64,000 nt of DNA from an uncultured Prevotellaceae bacterium (GCA_902767775.1 CACXIP010000018.1:41586-105585); one strand, 5' to 3'; shown: positions 17,527-26,364, numbered from the stretch's first letter. Numbers and translations are program-made. Notes: a model not told the origin generated them from the letters alone.

Positions 17527-19092
17527 ATGAAAAAAAAGATCGGACAACTTATCAAAGAAGAAGTGGAGCGCCAAGGATTGACCCACAGCCAATTCGCAGA
17601 CCTCGTTTGCACCACTCGTTCCAACGTTTATACCTTCTACAACCGCGAGAAATTCGATACAGATCAACTCATACTCATCTCTAATGCCCTGCATCGCAAT
17701 TTCTTCATAGAGTTGTACAAGGACATGGCCGGCATGCTGGGAGCAGCAGAGCCCCCTGCCACTATGGCCAACTATAAATTGAAATCGTTGGGCGATGTGA
17801 TTAATAAAGAGATAGATGGTTGTACTTACTCCTTTCCAAAATTCTCCAAAAACCGTGAAGGTCTCAAGACCTTACTGATGGAGTATTTCGAGAGCGACCA
17901 ACGCATACCGCTCATTATTTTGGAAAGTGGATTTACCTTTGGTGCCAGAGAAGTGGTGAAACAGATGGCAAGAGAAGCGTTCCATGGATGCGATTCTGCC
18001 CCATGTCCTAAAATGCTCAATGTGTCAAAGGTGAAAGTCATGCCGGAAAGGGTCCTCGTGGATTATATCGACAAAAACACCTACGATTCGGTAGAGGAGA
18101 GCAACCGCCGACTGAACGAACTCTGCCAGATTCAGAAAGAGGTGAAGAAGAAATTCGTGTGCATCATCCATACCGACCCCACCGTCTCAATCACCGGAGC
18201 CGATGATGATGCCTCGTTTGAGCAATGGGGAAGCGAATACAAAATGATGGTTTCACGCTTCGATCAATGCTTCATCACAGTATACTGCTGGGATAGGGAA
18301 AGCCTCCTGTCTTGGGCGGTAGACAACAATTTGCATGAATATGTGGTCAACTACATCCGCAACCATCATCTGAAGGGTGGCTCTTCTGTCGATTACCAGC
18401 TGTCGCATATCGAAGTGCCCATGGACCAGCTTTTCCTTGGACTGCGAGCTGTTAATGAGCCTGCAGACTATCCCACAGCCCATACTTACCATCCAAAAGA
18501 ATGGGAATTTGTCTCAGCGTTCATCAGAGAGAAACGTGACCTCAACGAGACGTTCGGCCTCCGTGACTTTACTCTGGACATCATCGAATTTAATGAAGGC
18601 AATTGCAATCAATTAAAAGAACAGCTTGAAATTCAAAAAGCAGAACAGGCCCGTACTAAGAAAGAGACTGAAGCCCCTGTCCTCTATTATACTGTGGAAG
18701 TGAAAGGCAGTAATTGGAAACATGAGTACATCAGCAATACCTTGGATGCAGCTTTAAATATACCTTCGCATATCGCAGCCGCATTGCCTTATTTATATTC
18801 TTTAGCTTTGGAGTCGGACCTGAAAGGTCTGGGTGATGATAACTTTTTAGTTGAGGAGAAATTCTATCCTTGGTTGAAAGAGCATCATCCCAAAGTGGCG
18901 CAAGTATTTGAGGATGCAGCGGATGATTATTTTAATGAAGAATTGGAACATAATGATTTTGATGGGGATTTAAGAGAATATTTCCCGTCTGTTGAAGTAG
19001 ACTATGGTCGTTATGGAGTGAGTGATTCCAGAGTTTACAACTTCATATTTTATGATGTGTTGAATTGGAAAATTGAAATTGTAGATATGTAG
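17527..19092 (+). CDS. HTH (XRE-type) protein with a large unknown effector part
   Basis: A 521-residue protein. Residues about 5-60 form a Cro/XRE-like helix-turn-helix (IGQLIKEEVERQGLTHSQFA, then LVCTTRSNVYTFYNREKFD). A linker follows, then a mixed alpha/beta domain from about 100 to 290 with IPLIILESGFTFGAREVVKQ and FVCIIHTDPTVSI, which sit where a P-loop NTPase would have Walker A and B but lack the GKT lysine. The C-terminal 130 residues are acidic. It is the only DNA-binding-type regulator seen in the accessory region, so it is a candidate to bind the shared TGTCAA-N5-TTGACA dyad; this is inference. It has no island promoter of its own and is preceded by spacer repeats. Confidence 0.75.
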   Translation: MKKKIGQLIKEEVERQGLTHSQFADLVCTTRSNVYTFYNREKFDTDQLILISNALHRNFFIELYKDMAGMLGAAEPPATMANYKLKSLGDVINKEIDGCTYSFPKFSKNREGLKTLLMEYFESDQRIPLIILESGFTFGAREVVKQMAREAFHGCDSAPCPKMLNVSKVKVMPERVLVDYIDKNTYDSVEESNRRLNELCQIQKEVKKKFVCIIHTDPTVSITGADDDASFEQWGSEYKMMVSRFDQCFITVYCWDRESLLSWAVDNNLHEYVVNYIRNHHLKGGSSVDYQLSHIEVPMDQLFLGLRAVNEPADYPTAHTYHPKEWEFVSAFIREKRDLNETFGLRDFTLDIIEFNEGNCNQLKEQLEIQKAEQARTKKETEAPVLYYTVEVKGSNWKHEYISNTLDAALNIPSHIAAALPYLYSLALESDLKGLGDDNFLVEEKFYPWLKEHHPKVAQVFEDAADDYFNEELEHNDFDGDLREYFPSVEVDYGRYGVSDSRVYNFIFYDVLNWKIEIVDM

Positions 19093-19145
19093 ATAATTGT
19101 AATAATTGTAATTGAGGAACCATCGTGGAACTGCCAAACATAACT

Positions 19146-19223
19146 TGTCAAAACCATTGACAGAGCATTCCAATCCGATGATACAAAAAAATGAGGAAGC
19201 AGCAATTTCTTTTCTTAATTTTG
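19146..19223 (+). promoter_or_regulatory. Island promoter-operator module
   Basis: Dyad TGTCAAAACCATTGACA at 19,146-19,162, CCGATGATACA from 19,175 (offset 29) and -7 box TAATTTTG at 19,216-19,223 (offset 70). The -33 position holds TGAG, a poor match, which suggests need for an activator. It drives the gene at 19,249. Confidence 0.85.
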
Positions 19224-19248
19224 CACTCGTAATCATTGTGTTGATCAT

Positions 19249-20256
19249 ATGAAAGAAAAAGAAATTGTAAGCATCATCCGCGACGTGTTGGCAACAGAAG
19301 AGATGGTTGTCAAGCAACTCCGTGCCGAGAAAAAGGCAACAGGCGACTATAGCAAAGTGGTCACAGTACCGTATGGCGAAATGGAGATGAGGTTTGAGGC
19401 GCTGAAGATATATGACCATTATCCACCCGTTTCCGCCAGGCTTCGGCATCAGGTGAGCGTGATGAAAGACGGGAAGGCCGTCGTCTGCTGTCATGTGGCG
19501 CAATTGAAATGCAGTTTTTGTGTGGGATATGGTGATAAAAACTATTCCGACAAATATAAGTCGTGGGCTTTCGTTTGTGACCATAGTCAGGTGAGACCGT
19601 TGTTCCAATCGGGCGACACCCTTTGCATCGACAACAATGGGAAGGCTGCATTTGTCAAAGTGGAGGTCTTGTCAGAAAAGTTGGAAGAGAAAATGTTCTG
19701 GGGCGTGAACTGCCTGCGGAGAGTCCGACTGAGCAAGGTGCTGGGACATCAGGAGACGTTGGCCTATATCGCCAAACGAGGCATAATGGAAACCTATGTG
19801 GCAGACGACAGCACACGGGAGTTCTTTGGAGATAGGGACACGGTGGAGATGACTTTTTCCACCCACTACATGATGGAGGAGAGACACTCCGACGGCTGTT
19901 ATTGGTATGAGTTCACGGAGGAAGACGTGTGTTATGACAGCGAACTGAAGTTGGCCGTTCCCACCACAGAGGCCGAGATACAAAGGCAACTCCGGCAAGA
20001 GGCCTTGAAGAGACTGTTGGACGACTGCCGTGGTGAGTTCTGCTATGGTGACCCCAGGGTAAAGAAGTATATGAAGGAATACATCATTCTGGGCGAGGAG
20101 ACGATAGAAACAATCTACCAAGAATACATGTCTTGGCTGAGGGAGAATTGCACCACCTTTCCCCAAGAAGCCAACAGTGGTGAGTTCACCGGCATCGCCA
20201 TCGACTATCATGGAAAAGAGGATCTGGAGCCCACATTTGATGTGGATGGCAAGTAG
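19249..20256 (+). CDS. Unknown protein, 335 aa
   Basis: A soluble protein of mixed structure with no recognised family. Cysteine pairs (VVCCHVAQLKCSFC near 78-92) could bind metal but have no standard spacing. The C-terminal quarter is helical and acidic. It begins 26 bases after the -7 box of an island promoter and has no operon partner. Its codon use and composition resemble the 24-35 kb cluster rather than the AT-rich genes at 6-8 and 21 kb. Confidence 0.78.
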   Translation: MKEKEIVSIIRDVLATEEMVVKQLRAEKKATGDYSKVVTVPYGEMEMRFEALKIYDHYPPVSARLRHQVSVMKDGKAVVCCHVAQLKCSFCVGYGDKNYSDKYKSWAFVCDHSQVRPLFQSGDTLCIDNNGKAAFVKVEVLSEKLEEKMFWGVNCLRRVRLSKVLGHQETLAYIAKRGIMETYVADDSTREFFGDRDTVEMTFSTHYMMEERHSDGCYWYEFTEEDVCYDSELKLAVPTTEAEIQRQLRQEALKRLLDDCRGEFCYGDPRVKKYMKEYIILGEETIETIYQEYMSWLRENCTTFPQEANSGEFTGIAIDYHGKEDLEPTFDVDGK

Positions 20257-20865
20257 GAGAACACCGTGAGCCGAATGGAGCTCCCCTCCCCACGCGTGGG
20301 GAGGGGTTGGGGTGGGGAATTATTTTTCTGAAAAACAAGAAGTTACATACCCCACCCCTGCCCTTTTTGGCACACCCTGCCTGACCATGAATGCACGAAT
20401 TGGTCATAAATTTTTTCTCCTTTTTGTGAGTGCCTTGGCACTTTTTCTCGTTTCCCCATATGCCATGAATGGTTTTTCTATCTTTTTCCTAAGCGAAGCG
20501 GTTTTTTATTCTCTCTTCTTTTAGTAAAATAAAAATTAACTTGGTATTATTTTAACATATAAAAAGCATATAATTAATCATAAATTGCTGTGCATCAGAA
20601 TTTTGGGTTAATTCGCGATAATTCGTGTTCTTTATTATTCATCCCAATTAATTGTTTAATCGTCACTTAACTACGAGACACACGAATCTCCTTGAACACA
20701 TTCTAATGATATCTGTGTCCGGGGAATCAAGGAATTAATCGCCGTAGGCGACAGAGATAAGATAAAAAAGGAGGAAAAAGAAATACGAAAATAGAAAAAG
20801 CGCCAAACCACTCTCAAAAAGAGAGAAAAATCAGGGCAAAAATTGTTTTATAATATGATTATAAT
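20257..20865. repeat. Repeat-rich spacer with a perfect palindrome
   Basis: Contains a GC palindrome at 20,283-20,306, the AGTGCCTTGGCACT palindrome near 20,430, an inverted partial copy of the 35.4-35.6 kb repeat (CTAAGCGAAGCGGTTTTTTA near 20,490), the GCATATAATTAATCATAAATT segment and a spacer-repeat end (CGCCGTAGGCGAC, 20,741). No gene. Confidence 0.75.
20283..20306. terminator. Perfect 24-base GC palindrome after the 19,249 gene
   Basis: CCCCTCCCCACG followed directly by its reverse complement. It lies 26 bases after the stop codon and can fold into a strong hairpin, though no T-run follows at once. It belongs to the same REP-like family as the elements inside two coding regions. Confidence 0.6.
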
Positions 20866-20873
20866 TATCTTTG
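20843..20873 (+). promoter_or_regulatory. Promoter of the 21,071 gene
   Basis: TATCTTTG at 20,866-20,873 matches the -7 consensus and TTGT at 20,843-20,846 is a partial -33 box 19 bases upstream. It leaves a leader of about 190 bases before the ATG. Confidence 0.55.
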
Positions 20874-21070
20874 CATAATCGTTGATGAACACAACAAATA
20901 ATTACTAACCTTCATATAATTACTACTATGAAAGTGATTTATAACAATTCTGGATGAAAGGCATGGATACGATATTTTGAAAAGCCGCCTGTTAGTGCAT
21001 GGCATTCTAGGTGGTTTTGTGATAGTATACAAGTTTATTTCTAATTCAATATCGTTAATAATATAAAACT

Positions 21071-22249
21071 ATGGGAAATCAATATCCATTAGCAGATGAT
21101 TTTAATACTTATCTAAAAGACAATGGTTTTGGAAAACGAAATATTTCCAACATTCTATCACGAATAAACACATTAATCGAAAATGGGTACACATCTCGAA
21201 TTGACAATAAGCATATCGATATTATTGACAAACAATTAAGGGATTGTTTAAATGAACTTCCTTCGATTATAAAAAGCACAAAGAATAATCATAATTTGGC
21301 TTTGCAAATACTTGCTGCAGTTTTTGCATCTTTGGATGATGTTATACAGAAAAATCCCAATAATAGAGCATTATGCGATATTCGATCAGCGTTTATACAT
21401 TATTATTTATTCGTTGAAAACCAATTGTCACTACAAAAAAAAGCAAAAAAAGGCGTCCAAGTTAATATTCCGAAGATTCAACAAGCGTTGAATAAATTCT
21501 ATGGAAGCGTAACCAAAATTCATTGTTTTACACAAAAAGAAGTTCGGGAAAATTTTATACAGAGGTTACACAGTCAAGACCGCTTATATAATCACAATTT
21601 GTTGTTTCCGATATCTTTAATAGTGAAACTATTTGGAAAAGAGCAAATTGTAAAAGGATGGACTAATAATGCAATTGATGACATAGAAATAATTATCAGT
21701 TCAGATAAGAATAAAATGATTCATTTCAAAGATGTTTCTTTTTTTGTGTTTAGAGGTTCAAAAGTATACGTTTTTGATAGGAATAAAGGTAAAGAGTATA
21801 CAGTTTTTACACGAAAATATAGAATTATTGAAGAAGAAGATGCTTATGAGTTAGAAGTACATGATTTTGGACAACCTCTGCAGTCATTTTCCATTGATCA
21901 CAAAACGTCTATGGCAGAATTGTTAAATACACATTCAAGCAAGAAAGATGTTCCACATTTACAGGCTTTAAGTAATGACTTTTGTCAAGATATTATAGCC
22001 AATGGAAAACTATATCTTAAAAATAACAAATGGTTGTTGAATCATAATTTTGCACAAGGTTTAGACATGTTAAACGTTAAAACCATAAACGATTTGTCAA
22101 CTGGTTACAAAAACAACTCCAAAAGGAAAAAAATAGATTTAAAAGATTTAATACATGATATTATAGAATTACATAAATCTGGAATTATAAGTAAAGATGG
22201 ATTAGAATTGATGGATTATATACAAAATGGAATAAAAAGAGATTTCTAA
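21071..22249 (+). CDS. AT-rich unknown protein, 392 aa
   Basis: A lysine- and asparagine-rich cytoplasmic protein without recognised motif. The N-terminal half is helical (FNTYLKDNGFGKRNISNILS suggests a small DNA-binding-like helical module, by pattern only); the middle has beta strands (KYRIIEEEDAYELEVHDFG). Base composition is much more AT-rich than both neighbours, similar to the 6,144 gene and the Sel1 tail, which points to a different origin. It has its own promoter with a long leader. Confidence 0.72.
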   Translation: MGNQYPLADDFNTYLKDNGFGKRNISNILSRINTLIENGYTSRIDNKHIDIIDKQLRDCLNELPSIIKSTKNNHNLALQILAAVFASLDDVIQKNPNNRALCDIRSAFIHYYLFVENQLSLQKKAKKGVQVNIPKIQQALNKFYGSVTKIHCFTQKEVRENFIQRLHSQDRLYNHNLLFPISLIVKLFGKEQIVKGWTNNAIDDIEIIISSDKNKMIHFKDVSFFVFRGSKVYVFDRNKGKEYTVFTRKYRIIEEEDAYELEVHDFGQPLQSFSIDHKTSMAELLNTHSSKKDVPHLQALSNDFCQDIIANGKLYLKNNKWLLNHNFAQGLDMLNVKTINDLSTGYKNNSKRKKIDLKDLIHDIIELHKSGIISKDGLELMDYIQNGIKRDF

Positions 22250-22351
22250 TTCCCATATATTTAGGTATAAATTAGGCTTATAGTTACTTCAAGTAAGGAC
22301 AAACTAAATAAAGGAAATAACATCAAAAATAATCCTTATACCCTCTACCAA

Positions 22352-23122
22352 ATGTTCGGCACAGACTATCGGTTTGTGCCTGAACATTTGCGTGATGTAC
22401 TATTGGCTGCTTACGATAGGCATTGCGATGCGGAGAAAATGTTGCAGCAGATAGAAGAGGGGGGCTTGGAGGTGTATGACCAATATAGGAGGAATGAGCG
22501 CTGGGATGGACGGCAGACGAAAGGCGGTGAATGTCGTTGTCTGCAACTGCTTCTGGAGGCGAGGAAACGTCTGATGAACAGGATGTTTCATCAGACGGAG
22601 GAGACATATCGCCGATTCTCTGAAATCAATGACACACTGCTGGACCTCAGCCGAAAGACGTGCAAGAAAATCGTGGCACTCTATGAGGCATGGCTGAAAG
22701 ATGAGGAGGAAGAATGGCGAAATGACTGTCAGGTATGTGGCAGAATCATTGCCGAAGGATGGGAAGAAAAAGAGACATTCTCTGGTGACGAAAATGCGGA
22801 CGAGACAGGCTCCGACTCCGACCGTATGATAGGCATCATCGAAGAGGTGGGAGAGCGTGACCTGTTGCACATCGAGTTCTCAGGCAGTCCGGATTACACT
22901 CTGGGCGATGAGTGGAATTGGGAACGCGAAGTAGATTCTTCACTCCTCTTCAGCTATGGTGGTGCAAAACCCTATGGCGATTTTGTCATGTGCCGTGCAT
23001 TCCAGCATTTATATAGTGAAAGCCTCTACAGCCATCATGACATCCTGCGAATCAAGATGTTTTGGGCTGATGTCGCCCTCACACACCAACGTATCGTAAC
23101 CCCTCAGGGAAAACTACTATGA
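22352..23122 (+). CDS. Unknown charged protein, 256 aa
   Basis: A helical, strongly charged protein (long Arg/Glu-rich stretch around residues 25-130) with a CQVCG pair near 130. No family recognised and no signal peptide. The stop codon overlaps the start of the next frame (ATGA at 23,119-23,122), so the downstream gene, although broken, was its operon partner. Confidence 0.68.
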   Translation: MFGTDYRFVPEHLRDVLLAAYDRHCDAEKMLQQIEEGGLEVYDQYRRNERWDGRQTKGGECRCLQLLLEARKRLMNRMFHQTEETYRRFSEINDTLLDLSRKTCKKIVALYEAWLKDEEEEWRNDCQVCGRIIAEGWEEKETFSGDENADETGSDSDRMIGIIEEVGERDLLHIEFSGSPDYTLGDEWNWEREVDSSLLFSYGGAKPYGDFVMCRAFQHLYSESLYSHHDILRIKMFWADVALTHQRIVTPQGKLL

Positions 23123-23709
23123 AACGAAGAGACCCCAACAGCACCTTGCAGGTGTATCCACACATCTATAGCCAGCCCTATTATGAACTGGAGGCTTGGA
23201 TGGAGACGAATCCTTTGGACGAAGAGGATGCCTTGCGATGCCTTAAGAAAATGCCATCATCAGCATGGAGGAGTTGTGTGAGGATGACGGGGAGCACTTC
23301 CCGTATTTCTTCCTGCGGCAGAAATCGCTGTGCATGATGATGCCGCCTGGCACGTATATCAAGGAATGGACCTTCGAGCACGCCCTGTTGGCCGATGAGT
23401 CATTGGTGCGCAACTATGCCGAACGCGATTATCCCTTCTTAGGCAGACCGCAGGAAATGATACAGCATAGTGAAGGCGACATCGTGGTGGCGGTAGAGGC
23501 AGACCATGCTTTCTGGGGTGTGGTGGGAGGTCTTCCTCCTGTTTACGACGGCCATGAGCATGGTGATTGGTCTGACGACCAATATCTGGTTTGGTCGGCA
23601 CCGGGACATCATCACCACATACGTGCCCACCATGTGCTTCGCCCATGGTCTTTCATCCCATGCTTTATTCCGCCTTTGCTTGAGGGCATCGGGTGAAGGT
23701 GGCACTTAG
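23119..23709 (+). pseudogene. Unknown gene broken by two frameshifts
   Basis: Three overlapping frames read as one protein. It starts MKRRDPNSTLQVYPHIYSQP in frame 1; near 23,247 the sense continues in another frame (AIISMEELCEDDGEHFPYFF onward); near 23,590 it returns to the first frame (RHRDIITTYVPTMCFAHGLS). One extra A in the AAGAAAATG run at about 23,247 would restore the first junction. The two shifts cancel, so the original gene likely ran to 23,709. Its start overlaps the upstream stop. It is either a recent pseudogene or an assembly error; the family is unknown. Confidence 0.6.
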
Positions 23710-23721
23710 GCTGAGGAGTCT

Positions 23722-23850
23722 GATTAGAGGGGGCTAGGGGGCGTTGACCAAACTACGACTCCCTCTACGAATGCAATTTTTGCTTAATTATATGGCAATT
23801 ACATGTTTATCTTTTCACACGAATAGTCAAAAATTGCCCACGAATTAATC
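23722..23850. repeat. Inverted copy of the 1,960-2,078 segment
   Basis: GGGGGCGTTGACCAAACTAC, GAATGCAATTTTTGCTTAAT, TATATGGCAATTACATGTTT and ATCTTTT follow in the order expected for the reverse complement of 1,960-2,078, with few differences. Shorter copies of the same element lie near 2,464, 20,557 and 35,636. Confidence 0.8.
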
Positions 23851-23871
23851 AAAAATTTTTCTCACCACAAC

Positions 23872-24456
23872 CATTCTCTAATTCGCTGATTCGTGAGTTT
23901 ATTTCTTTCACGAATTTTCGAATTATCGAATTATTTTGTGCTCACCAATTCTCTAATTCTCTAATTCGGGAGTTTATTTCTTTCACGAATTTAAGAATTA
24001 TCGAATTATTTTGTGCTCACCAATTCTCCAATTCGCTAATTCGGGAGTTTATTTCTTTCACGACTTTTCGAATTATCGAATTATTTTGTGTTCACCAATT
24101 CTCCAATTCGCTAATTCGGGAGTTTATTTCTTTCACGAATTTTCGAATTATCGAATTTTTAGTGCTCACCAATTCTTCAATTCGCTGATTCGGGAGTTTA
24201 TTTCTTTCACGACTTTTCGAATTATCGAATTATTTTGTGCTCACCAATTCTCTAATTCGCTAATTCGGGAGTTTATTTCTTTCACGAATTTTCGAATTTT
24301 CGAATTATTTTGTGTTCACCAATTCTTTAATTCGCTAATTCGGGAGTTTATTTCTTTCACGAATTTTCGAATTATCGAATTATTTTGTGTTCACCAATTC
24401 TCCAATTCGCTAATTCGGGAGTTTATTTCTTTCACGAATTCACGAATTTTTTCTTG
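23872..24456. repeat. 75-base tandem array, about eight units
   Basis: AGTTTATTTCTTTCACGA begins at 23,896, 23,971, 24,046, 24,121, 24,195, 24,270, 24,345 and 24,420: spacing 75 throughout but for one 74. Units differ by a few substitutions. Each holds nested CGAATT/AATTCG inversions and so could form small hairpins. Because 75 is divisible by three, a frame stays open through the array (24,011-24,511) with a 25-residue periodic translation; no start signal or hydropathy logic supports it as a gene. No spacers are present, so it is not a CRISPR array. Confidence 0.92.
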
Positions 24457-24543
24457 TCTTAAAACACTGACACGTCAGTCTATTCCGATTGACAGGATTT
24501 CCTTGTCGTGACCTTTTTCTCATGCTATCTTTGCACCAGAAAT
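24456..24543 (+). promoter_or_regulatory. Island promoter-operator variant with one extra helical turn
   Basis: GTCTTAAAACACTGACA (24,456-24,472) and CCGATTGACA (from 24,485) keep the 29-base offset, but the -7 box TATCTTTG (24,536-24,543) lies 80 rather than 70 bases after the dyad start. A 10-base difference keeps the same DNA face. Confidence 0.6.
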
Positions 24544-24571
24544 TAAAATTTAATGTTAAAGAGTAAGAGTT

Positions 24572-26263
24572 ATGAGAAAAAGAGTTATTAAGAAAGCTAA
24601 CAACCAAGTTGAGAAATGGTTGAATCTTTCCGACAGAAAGTCGGTGGAGGAGATGACGCTTCTCGAATTGATAGGATGCGTGATGGGCGCCTTCGAAAAC
24701 GAGGAGGAAGATACAGAGTGCGGCAACATCCAATCGGCACTTGCTGTGTTGGCAAAACGCTTTGGCATCACCGAGCGACAGGCCGTGCTGTTCAGTGCCT
24801 GTGTAAGTGAAGGCCCTTCTCAAGTCTGCATCGAAGATTTGGCCGAAACCCTTGGCGTGAATAGTATCAAAATGCTCTCCCTGAGCAGTGACATCAATGC
24901 TCTCGTAGACAGGCAGCTGCTCTGCTATTACAATGCGGCTAATGAAGAAGGCCTCTTCGTTCCTTCACCTGTTGTCAAAGCCCTTAAATCTAATGAGGTA
25001 TATGTCATGCCCAGCCGCAAGGGACTGTCTGGTTTTGAGCTTTTCGAATTGATTAGAACCTGGTTTTCTGAGCTCGGGCGCGACTTCAAAACATACGCTC
25101 AGACGGTAGAAGACTTGCGCAATCTCTTCAAAGACAACACACAGGTGGAGTTTGCCCGGAAAATGGCCCAAATGGGTCTCGATGATGACGAACTGCTGCT
25201 GCTCTCTTATTTCTGCAGCCGGTTGGTGAGCCATGACGACAATAAAATCAGAATAGGTGAGTTGGAAAACCTGTTTGAAACTTGTAGGTACACAAGGAAC
25301 GCCGTTCTTCTTCAGCAAGGTATACATCCACTTCTCGAGAAAAAACTCATTGAGAATGTGTGTATGGACGGCATTGCCAGTAAGTCGTGGTTCCAACTGA
25401 CCGATACCGCAAAGAACGACTTGCTCTCCGAAGTCATCGTCATGACACAACAGGCTGATAAACAGGCCAATGTGATTGAGGCAGAAACCCTCATTGCCAA
25501 GGAGTTGTACTATACTAAGGGCAATGCCCATCAGGTGGAAGAGCTGGGCACGTTTTTCGAGGTGGAGAACTACCGGCAAATCAGGGAGAGGATGTACCAA
25601 CGCGGATTCCGCAGCGGCTTCGCATGCCTTTTCTACGGCGGACCAGGAACGGGAAAGACGGAGACCGCCTATCAGTTGGCTCGCCAGACCGGCCGCAATA
25701 TCATGATTGTGGATGTGCCCCAGGTCAAGAGCAAATGGGTGGGCGACTCTGAGAAAAACATCAAGGCCATTTTCGACCAGTATCGCAGGTTGGTGAATAA
25801 CAGCACCATTGCTCCCATCCTGCTCTTCAACGAGGCCGACGCCATCCTCAGCACCCGTATGAACGGTGCGGAGCATGCCGTGGACAAGATGGAGAACTCC
25901 ATCCAGAACATCATTCTCCAGGAGATGGAGAACCTCGACGGCATCTTGATAGCCACCACCAATCTGGAGGGAAACATGGATGCTGCCTTCGAGCGCCGAT
26001 TCCTCTATAAGATTCATTTCGAAAAACCCGATGCCGGCGTGCGCGCCAAGATATGGCGGCAGATGATACCCGAGCTGACCGAACAGGATGCTGCCCAACT
26101 GGCTGCCAATTATGACTTCAGTGGCGGTCAGATAGAGAACATCGCCCGCAAGCATGCCATCCACGTCATCCTTCATGGCAGTGACGACGGCATGCATCAT
26201 CTGCTCGATTTCTGTGCCAACGAGCGGTTGGTTCCAAACGCATACCGCCGTATCGGATTCTGA
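24572..26263 (+). CDS. AAA+ ATPase with N-terminal helical/winged-helix region
   Basis: A 563-residue cytoplasmic protein of the classical AAA clade (FtsH/Vps4/ycf46-like), which uses ATP to remodel or unfold partners. Residues 1-330 are helical with two winged-helix-like segments. The ATPase domain has Walker A GGPGTGKT at 356-363, pore-type segment KSKWVGDSEKN at 386-396, Walker B ILLFNEAD at 416-423 with N420 in place of the usual first aspartate but the catalytic E421 kept, sensor 1 ATTN, arginine fingers ERRF and sensor 2 GGQIENIARK. The N for D change probably weakens magnesium binding only mildly. It starts 29 bases after an island-type promoter and directly precedes the ligase/MoxR cluster, so it likely serves the same system. 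Confidence 0.9.
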   Translation: MRKRVIKKANNQVEKWLNLSDRKSVEEMTLLELIGCVMGAFENEEEDTECGNIQSALAVLAKRFGITERQAVLFSACVSEGPSQVCIEDLAETLGVNSIKMLSLSSDINALVDRQLLCYYNAANEEGLFVPSPVVKALKSNEVYVMPSRKGLSGFELFELIRTWFSELGRDFKTYAQTVEDLRNLFKDNTQVEFARKMAQMGLDDDELLLLSYFCSRLVSHDDNKIRIGELENLFETCRYTRNAVLLQQGIHPLLEKKLIENVCMDGIASKSWFQLTDTAKNDLLSEVIVMTQQADKQANVIEAETLIAKELYYTKGNAHQVEELGTFFEVENYRQIRERMYQRGFRSGFACLFYGGPGTGKTETAYQLARQTGRNIMIVDVPQVKSKWVGDSEKNIKAIFDQYRRLVNNSTIAPILLFNEADAILSTRMNGAEHAVDKMENSIQNIILQEMENLDGILIATTNLEGNMDAAFERRFLYKIHFEKPDAGVRAKIWRQMIPELTEQDAAQLAANYDFSGGQIENIARKHAIHVILHGSDDGMHHLLDFCANERLVPNAYRRIGF

Positions 26264-26286
26264 CCTTTCGGACGGGGGCTTTGCCC

Positions 26287-26364
26287 TGTCAAAACCATTG
26301 ACAGGGCATTCCTATCCGATGATACAAAAATATTAGGAAGACACTTCTATTCCCCGTAATTTTG
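26287..26364 (+). promoter_or_regulatory. Island promoter-operator module
   Basis: Dyad TGTCAAAACCATTGACA at 26,287-26,303, core CCGATGATACA from 26,316 (offset 29), TTAG at the -33 position, and -7 box TAATTTTG at 26,357-26,364 (offset 70). It drives 26,408 and probably the ligase gene. Confidence 0.88.

Noticed and set aside
22352-23709. Toxin-antitoxin pair
   Set aside because: The overlap of two genes invites the idea, but neither protein has a toxin or antitoxin motif and both are larger than usual.
23872-24456. CRISPR array
   Set aside because: The unit repeats head to tail at 75 bases with no unique spacers, and no cas genes are present; the Cas4-like domain in the DUF2779 protein is not enough.
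24011-24511. 166-codon protein across the tandem array
   Set aside because: The open frame follows from the unit length being a multiple of three; there is no start context, and the reverse-strand copies at 2,066-2,477 behave alike.
24965-26200. 411-codon frame antisense to the AAA ATPase
   Set aside because: The sense strand shows all AAA motifs; the antisense product has no recognisable features.
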